Source: Hyphomicrobiales bacterium
Lineage (GTDB): Bacteria > Pseudomonadota > Alphaproteobacteria > Rhizobiales > Beijerinckiaceae
Direction: 5' to 3'
Length of the DNA: 38,485 nt
NCBI GenBank assembly: GCA_027484605.1
Contig: JAIXSR010000040.1
Location: 1 to 38,485 of the forward strand
Shown here: positions 34,741-38,485 of the stretch, piece after piece
Numbering within the stretch: position 1 is the first letter of the stretch
Layout of the letters: each line of letters starts with the position of its first letter
The notes under the pieces: model-generated
Told to the model about the DNA's origin: nothing
Databases searched by the model: none
Seen by the model: the letters and a program-made list of their open reading frames with translations, nothing else
Translations under genes and position numbers: made by a program

Positions 34741-36384
34741 TCAGATTTGGCGGGCGCGGTCGCGCAGGATGAATTTCTGGATCTTTCCGGTCGAGGTTTT
34801 CGGCAAATCGCCGAACACCACGGTGCGCGGAGCCTTGAAGGCAGCGAGATGCTGGCGCGCATAGGCGATGATCTCCTGGGCATCGGCCGCGGCGCCCGGG
34901 CGCAACTCGATGAAGGCGCAGGGATGCTCGCCCCATTTCTCGTCCGGCCGCGCGACCACGGCCACCAGCATCACCGCGGGATGCTTGAAGAGCACATCCT
35001 CGACCTCGATCGACGAGATATTCTCGCCGCCCGAGATGATGATGTCCTTCGACCGGTCCTTCAGCTGGATATAGCCGTCCGGATGCATCACCGCGAGATC
35101 CCCGGAGCGGAACCAGCCGTTGGCAAAGGCCTCGGCGCTGGCCTTCGGGTTCTTGAGATAGCCCTTCATGACGATGTTTCCGCGGAACATCACCTCGCCC
35201 AGCGTCTGGCCATCGGCAGGCACGGGCGCCATCGTTTCCGGGTCGAGGACGGTCAGGTCCTCGAGGCCGGGATAGTTCACGCCCTGCCGCGCCATCAGCG
35301 GCGCGCGGCGCGCTTCCGGCAGGGCATCCCATTCGGCCTTCCACTCGTTCACCACGGCCGGGCCGTAGGTTTCGGTCAGGCCATAGACATGCACCACGTC
35401 GAAGCCCGCGCCCTTCATGGCGGCGAGCACCGATTCCGGCGGCGGCGCGGCGGCAGTGATGAACTTCACCCGCTGCGAGAAGGCCGACTTCTCGTCTTCC
35501 CCGGCATTGAGCAGGGTCGACATCACGATCGGCGCGCCGCAGAGATGGGTCACGCCATGGTGACGGATCGCCTCGAAGATCGCCCGCGCCCGGACATGGC
35601 GCAGGCAGACATGCGTGCCGATCACCGCCGACAGCGTCCAGGGAAAGCACCAGCCGTTGCAATGGAACATCGGCAGCGTCCAGAGATAGATCGGATGTCG
35701 GCCGATATCCGCAGCGAGGCTGTTGGCAAAGCACATGAGATAGGCGCTGCGATGGGAATAGACGACGCCCTTGGGATTGCCCGTCGTGCCGGATGTATAG
35801 TTGAGGGTGATCGCATCCCATTCGTCGGCCGGGCGGGGAAACAGGGCGTCGACTGCGCCGGTGGCCCGGAAAGCCTCGGCCTCCTCCATGAAGAGCCGGG
35901 GCGGCGCCATCTCGCGGCCGTCCTCGCGCCATTCGGGATCGCGATACTCGATAACCCGGGGCGGGCTCGCCATGCCGGCCAGCGCCTCGCGCAGCAGGGC
36001 CGAGAATTCCGTATCGACGAAGACGATCCGCGCCTCGCCGTGTTCGAGGATGAAGCGGACCATCGCCGCATCGAGCCGGGTATTGATCGTGTTGAGGACG
36101 CCGCCCGTCATCGGCACCGCATAATGCAGGTCGAGCATCAGCGGGATGTTCGGCAGCAGGGCTGCCACCGTATCGCCCTTGCGGATGCCGGCCCCTGCCA
36201 GCGCCGAGGCCATGAGGCGGGCCCGCTGCCAGAACGCTGCATAGGAAATCCGCGTGCTGCCATGGAGGATGGCCGGATGATCGGGAAAGACCTTGGCCGC
36301 GCGCTCGAGGAAAGTCACCGGCGTGAGCGGCTGGAAATTGGCCGCGCAGCGGTCAAGGTCGCGCGCGTAGGATTCTGCAGACAT
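34741..36384 (-). CDS. Acyl-CoA synthetase (AMP-forming), medium/long-chain type
   Basis: 547 residues. Adenylate-forming enzyme that activates a fatty or related acid to its CoA thioester. ATP loop [11 protein letters not shown] (196-206), [11 protein letters not shown] (A5), [35 protein letters not shown] (A7-A8, given here only as a landmark), and A10 lysine Lys534 in [11 protein letters not shown] 36384 has GGGAGG directly upstream. This clade includes AlkK-like fatty-acid and DmdB-like methylmercaptopropionate ligases, so the substrate is open. It is divergent from tkt. Confidence 0.9.
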   Translation of the reverse strand: MSAESYARDLDRCAANFQPLTPVTFLERAAKVFPDHPAILHGSTRISYAAFWQRARLMASALAGAGIRKGDTVAALLPNIPLMLDLHYAVPMTGGVLNTINTRLDAAMVRFILEHGEARIVFVDTEFSALLREALAGMASPPRVIEYRDPEWREDGREMAPPRLFMEEAEAFRATGAVDALFPRPADEWDAITLNYTSGTTGNPKGVVYSHRSAYLMCFANSLAADIGRHPIYLWTLPMFHCNGWCFPWTLSAVIGTHVCLRHVRARAIFEAIRHHGVTHLCGAPIVMSTLLNAGEDEKSAFSQRVKFITAAAPPPESVLAAMKGAGFDVVHVYGLTETYGPAVVNEWKAEWDALPEARRAPLMARQGVNYPGLEDLTVLDPETMAPVPADGQTLGEVMFRGNIVMKGYLKNPKASAEAFANGWFRSGDLAVMHPDGYIQLKDRSKDIIISGGENISSIEVEDVLFKHPAVMLVAVVARPDEKWGEHPCAFIELRPGAAADAQEIIAYARQHLAAFKAPRTVVFGDLPKTSTGKIQKFILRDRARQI

Positions 36385-36480
36385 TCGGCCTCCCTGCCCG
36401 TCGATCGGACCATTCTTGCCCTGATCCTGTCCCAGCGATTGATGAAGCACAAGCCGCGCCCGGAATTCGGCGGGAACACA

Positions 36481-36508
36481 TTGACTCGTCGCTTTTGCCT
36501 GATAACGA
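36481..36508 (+). promoter_or_regulatory. Possible tkt promoter
   Basis: TTGACT (36481-36486)-N16-TAACGA (36503-36508). The -35 is good and the -10 weak. It is 41 bases upstream of tkt. Confidence 0.4.
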
Positions 36509-36548
36509 GGGCGCCAACACCCTCCGGCGGTATTCTCAAAGGACGACC

Positions 36549-38485
36549 ATGATCAATCGCGCCCAGCACAACGCGATGGCCAATGCCATCCGTGCCCTCT
36601 CGATGGATGCTGTCGCAGCGGCCAAATCCGGGCATTCCGGCCTGCCCCTCGGCGCCGCCGATATCGCCACTGTCCTGTTCCGCGATTTCCTGAATTTCGA
36701 CCCGGCCGACCCGGCCTGGCCCGACCGCGACCGATTCGTGCTCTCGGCCGGGCATGGCTCCATGCTGATCTATTCGCTGCTTCACCTGATCGGCGTGAAG
36801 GAAGCCAGCATGGCCGAGTTGAAGGCCTTCCGGCAGCTCGGCTCGAAGACGGCCGGCCATCCGGAATTCGGCCATCTCGCCGGCATCGAGGTGACGACGG
36901 GGCCGCTGGGCCAGGGCCTTGCAACGGCGGTGGGCATGGCCCTGTCCGAACGCGTGCTCAATGCCCGTTTCGGCAAGGCGATGGTCGACCATTGCACCTA
37001 TGTGCTCGCCGGCGATGGCTGCCTGATGGAGGGCATCAGCCAGGAGGCGATCACGCTGGCCGGGCATCTCCGGCTCTCGCGCCTCATCGTCCTCTGGGAT
37101 GACAATGGCATCTCGATCGACGGTCCGGTCTCGATCACCGATTCGACCGACCAGCTGGCCCGTTTCGCCGCCTCGGGCTGGGCGACCATCGCCATTGACG
37201 GCCATGACCCCGACGCGATTGCCGGCGCGCTCACACTGGCGCGGGCCTCGGACAAGCCGACCCTCATCGCCTGCAAGACAACGATCGGCTACGGCTTCCC
37301 CACCAAGGCCGGCACCTCGACCGCCCATGGGGCGATCACCGACGCCAGGGAACTCGAGGCCGCCAAGGAGACGCTGGGCTGGAAGCATGCGCCCTTCGTC
37401 GTGCCGGACGATGTCTATGCCCTCTGGAAGGAAACCGGGAAGCGTGGCGCCGCGGCCAACGCAGCCTGGAAGGAGCGCCTCGGCAAGGCGAAGCCCAAGG
37501 CGCGCGAGGAATTCCTCCGCGTCAGCGCCGGCACCCTGCCGAAGACGCTCGCCAGGACGATCCGTCAGGTCAAGGCTGCCGCTTTGGCCAACCCGCAGGA
37601 AATGGCGACACGGAAGGCCGGCGAGATCGTGCTCGATGCGCTGACGCCGATCCTGCCCGAACTCGTTTCCGGTTCGGCCGACCTGACCGGCTCGAACAAC
37701 ACCAAGACCAAGGCCATGGCCACGATCAAGGCCGGCAGCTTCGGCGGGCAGTTCGTGCATTACGGCATCCGCGAGCATGGCATGGCGGCGGCCATGAACG
37801 GGCTTGCGCTGCATGGCGGCACGATCCCGGTCGGCGGCACCTTCCTTGTCTTCGCCGATTACTGCCGCCCGGCAATCCGCCTCTCCGCGCTGATGGGCCA
37901 GCGCGTCGTCTATGTCTTCACGCATGATTCCATCGGCGTGGGCGAGGACGGCCCGACGCACCAGCCGGTCGAGCAGATCGCCTCGCTGCGGGCCATGCCG
38001 AATCTCGACCTGTTCCGCCCCTGTGACCTGATCGAGACGGCGGAAGCCTGGGAATGCGCGCTCGGCAATGCCGACCGCCCGACTGTCCTGGCCCTGACAC
38101 GCCAGAACCTGCCGCAGCTGAGGCAGGATGCCGGCGCGAAAAACCTTTCCGCCTTGGGCGCCTATGAACTCATCGGCGCCGACGGCCGTGCGGATGTGAC
38201 GCTCTTCGCCTCCGGTTCGGAAGTCGCGCTGGCCGTCACCGCCCGGAAGACCCTGCTGGAATCCGGCATTCTCGCCCGCGTCGTCTCCGTGCCCTGCCTC
38301 GACCGGTTCCTGACCCAGCCGGAAGCCTATCGCCGCAAGGTGATCGGCCGCGCCAGGGTGAAGATCGCGATCGAAGCGGCCGTCCGCCAGGGCTGGGATT
38401 CCGTGATCGGCCCCGACGGGACCTTCATCGGCATGGAGGGCTTCGGCGCCTCGGGGCCTGCCGGCAAGGTGTTCCAGCATTTCGG
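36549..38485 (+). CDS. tkt: Transketolase, partial (last residues outside window)
   Basis: 645 residues visible, of an expected 655-665. Thiamine-diphosphate enzyme moving two-carbon units in the non-oxidative pentose phosphate pathway. Catalytic His29 in [10 protein letters not shown], ThDP motif GDG (155-157) with [10 protein letters not shown] ending it, the pyrimidine-domain segment [12 protein letters not shown], and [19 protein letters not shown] carrying the catalytic Glu, then [25 protein letters not shown] six bases before ATG 36549. No frameshift. Probably first gene of a tkt-gap unit as in other alphaproteobacteria, but downstream genes are not visible. Confidence 0.97.
   Translation, partial: MINRAQHNAMANAIRALSMDAVAAAKSGHSGLPLGAADIATVLFRDFLNFDPADPAWPDRDRFVLSAGHGSMLIYSLLHLIGVKEASMAELKAFRQLGSKTAGHPEFGHLAGIEVTTGPLGQGLATAVGMALSERVLNARFGKAMVDHCTYVLAGDGCLMEGISQEAITLAGHLRLSRLIVLWDDNGISIDGPVSITDSTDQLARFAASGWATIAIDGHDPDAIAGALTLARASDKPTLIACKTTIGYGFPTKAGTSTAHGAITDARELEAAKETLGWKHAPFVVPDDVYALWKETGKRGAAANAAWKERLGKAKPKAREEFLRVSAGTLPKTLARTIRQVKAAALANPQEMATRKAGEIVLDALTPILPELVSGSADLTGSNNTKTKAMATIKAGSFGGQFVHYGIREHGMAAAMNGLALHGGTIPVGGTFLVFADYCRPAIRLSALMGQRVVYVFTHDSIGVGEDGPTHQPVEQIASLRAMPNLDLFRPCDLIETAEAWECALGNADRPTVLALTRQNLPQLRQDAGAKNLSALGAYELIGADGRADVTLFASGSEVALAVTARKTLLESGILARVVSVPCLDRFLTQPEAYRRKVIGRARVKIAIEAAVRQGWDSVIGPDGTFIGMEGFGASGPAGKVFQHF

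Noticed and set aside
34459-36552. Plus-strand open frame of nearly 700 codons
   Set aside because: Antisense to the acyl-CoA synthetase; composition typical of a shadow frame.
36315-38480. Minus-strand open frame of about 720 codons
   Set aside because: Antisense to transketolase, whose catalytic and ThDP motifs are complete on the plus strand.

Overview
This is a gene-dense, high-GC segment of an alphaproteobacterial chromosome, most likely from the order Hyphomicrobiales (Rhizobiales). The placement rests on several things read from the sequence: a CpdR response regulator next to tRNA-Val(GAC) and a cysteine-less L36; an MmgR/alpha-r8-type small RNA between an inositol-monophosphatase-family gene and an N-formylglutamate amidohydrolase; a ROSE-type RNA thermometer in front of an hsp20 gene; GapR, DUF1244, DUF1036 and DUF465 proteins; a split pntAa-pntAb-pntB operon preceded by an aa3 oxidase subunit IV; and promoters of the alphaproteobacterial form CTTGCC-N17-CTATNN. 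The genus cannot be fixed. I see no phage, insertion sequence, integrase, CRISPR array or toxin-antitoxin module. It is a core-genome region, not an island.

Layout. 1-3176 (-): 5' two-thirds of gltB, cut by the window edge. 3177-3614: divergent control region with a 9-bp inverted repeat and a long leader hairpin. 3615-4682 (+): L-threonine aldolase. 4811-6627: two small exported or membrane PepSY-like proteins either side of hsp20, which has an RpoH-like promoter and a ROSE thermometer. 6725-9773: alpha/beta hydrolase, hisN-type phosphatase, the mmgR sRNA and an N-formylglutamate amidohydrolase. 9932-11366: cpdR, tRNA-Val, rpmJ and an exported TPR protein. 11373-14611 (-): glycerate 2-kinase, DUF1036 protein and pyruvate kinase, a glycerate-to-pyruvate unit. 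14733-16262 (+): second N-formylglutamate amidohydrolase, DUF1244 and gapR. 16280-21960 (-): sigma-54 response regulator, L,D-transpeptidase and an M15-type murein peptidase with a long PR-repeat tail. 22158-25432 (+): PepF-like M3 peptidase and an ABC1 kinase. 25533-28864 (+): cytochrome oxidase subunit IV and pntAa-pntAb-pntB. 28974-30357 (+): Bem46-like hydrolase and a GNAT protein. 30340-33697 (-): TPR lipoprotein, rpsU, purK, purE, DUF465. 33915-34109 (+): a second, divergent DUF465. 34219-36384 (-): small secreted protein and an acyl-CoA synthetase. 36549-38485 (+): transketolase, lacking its last few codons.

Themes. Central carbon and nitrogen metabolism (gltB, pyk, gck, tkt, pnt, purEK) is interleaved with envelope maintenance (Ldt, M15 peptidase, TPR proteins) and cell-cycle or stress control (cpdR, gapR, hsp20, mmgR). 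The most rewarding items are two RNA regulators that protein-based annotation would miss (the ROSE thermometer and mmgR) and the envelope cluster at 16.3-22.0 kb. In that cluster two adjacent murein enzymes carry long disordered regions of opposite charge, next to an orphan sigma-54 activator.
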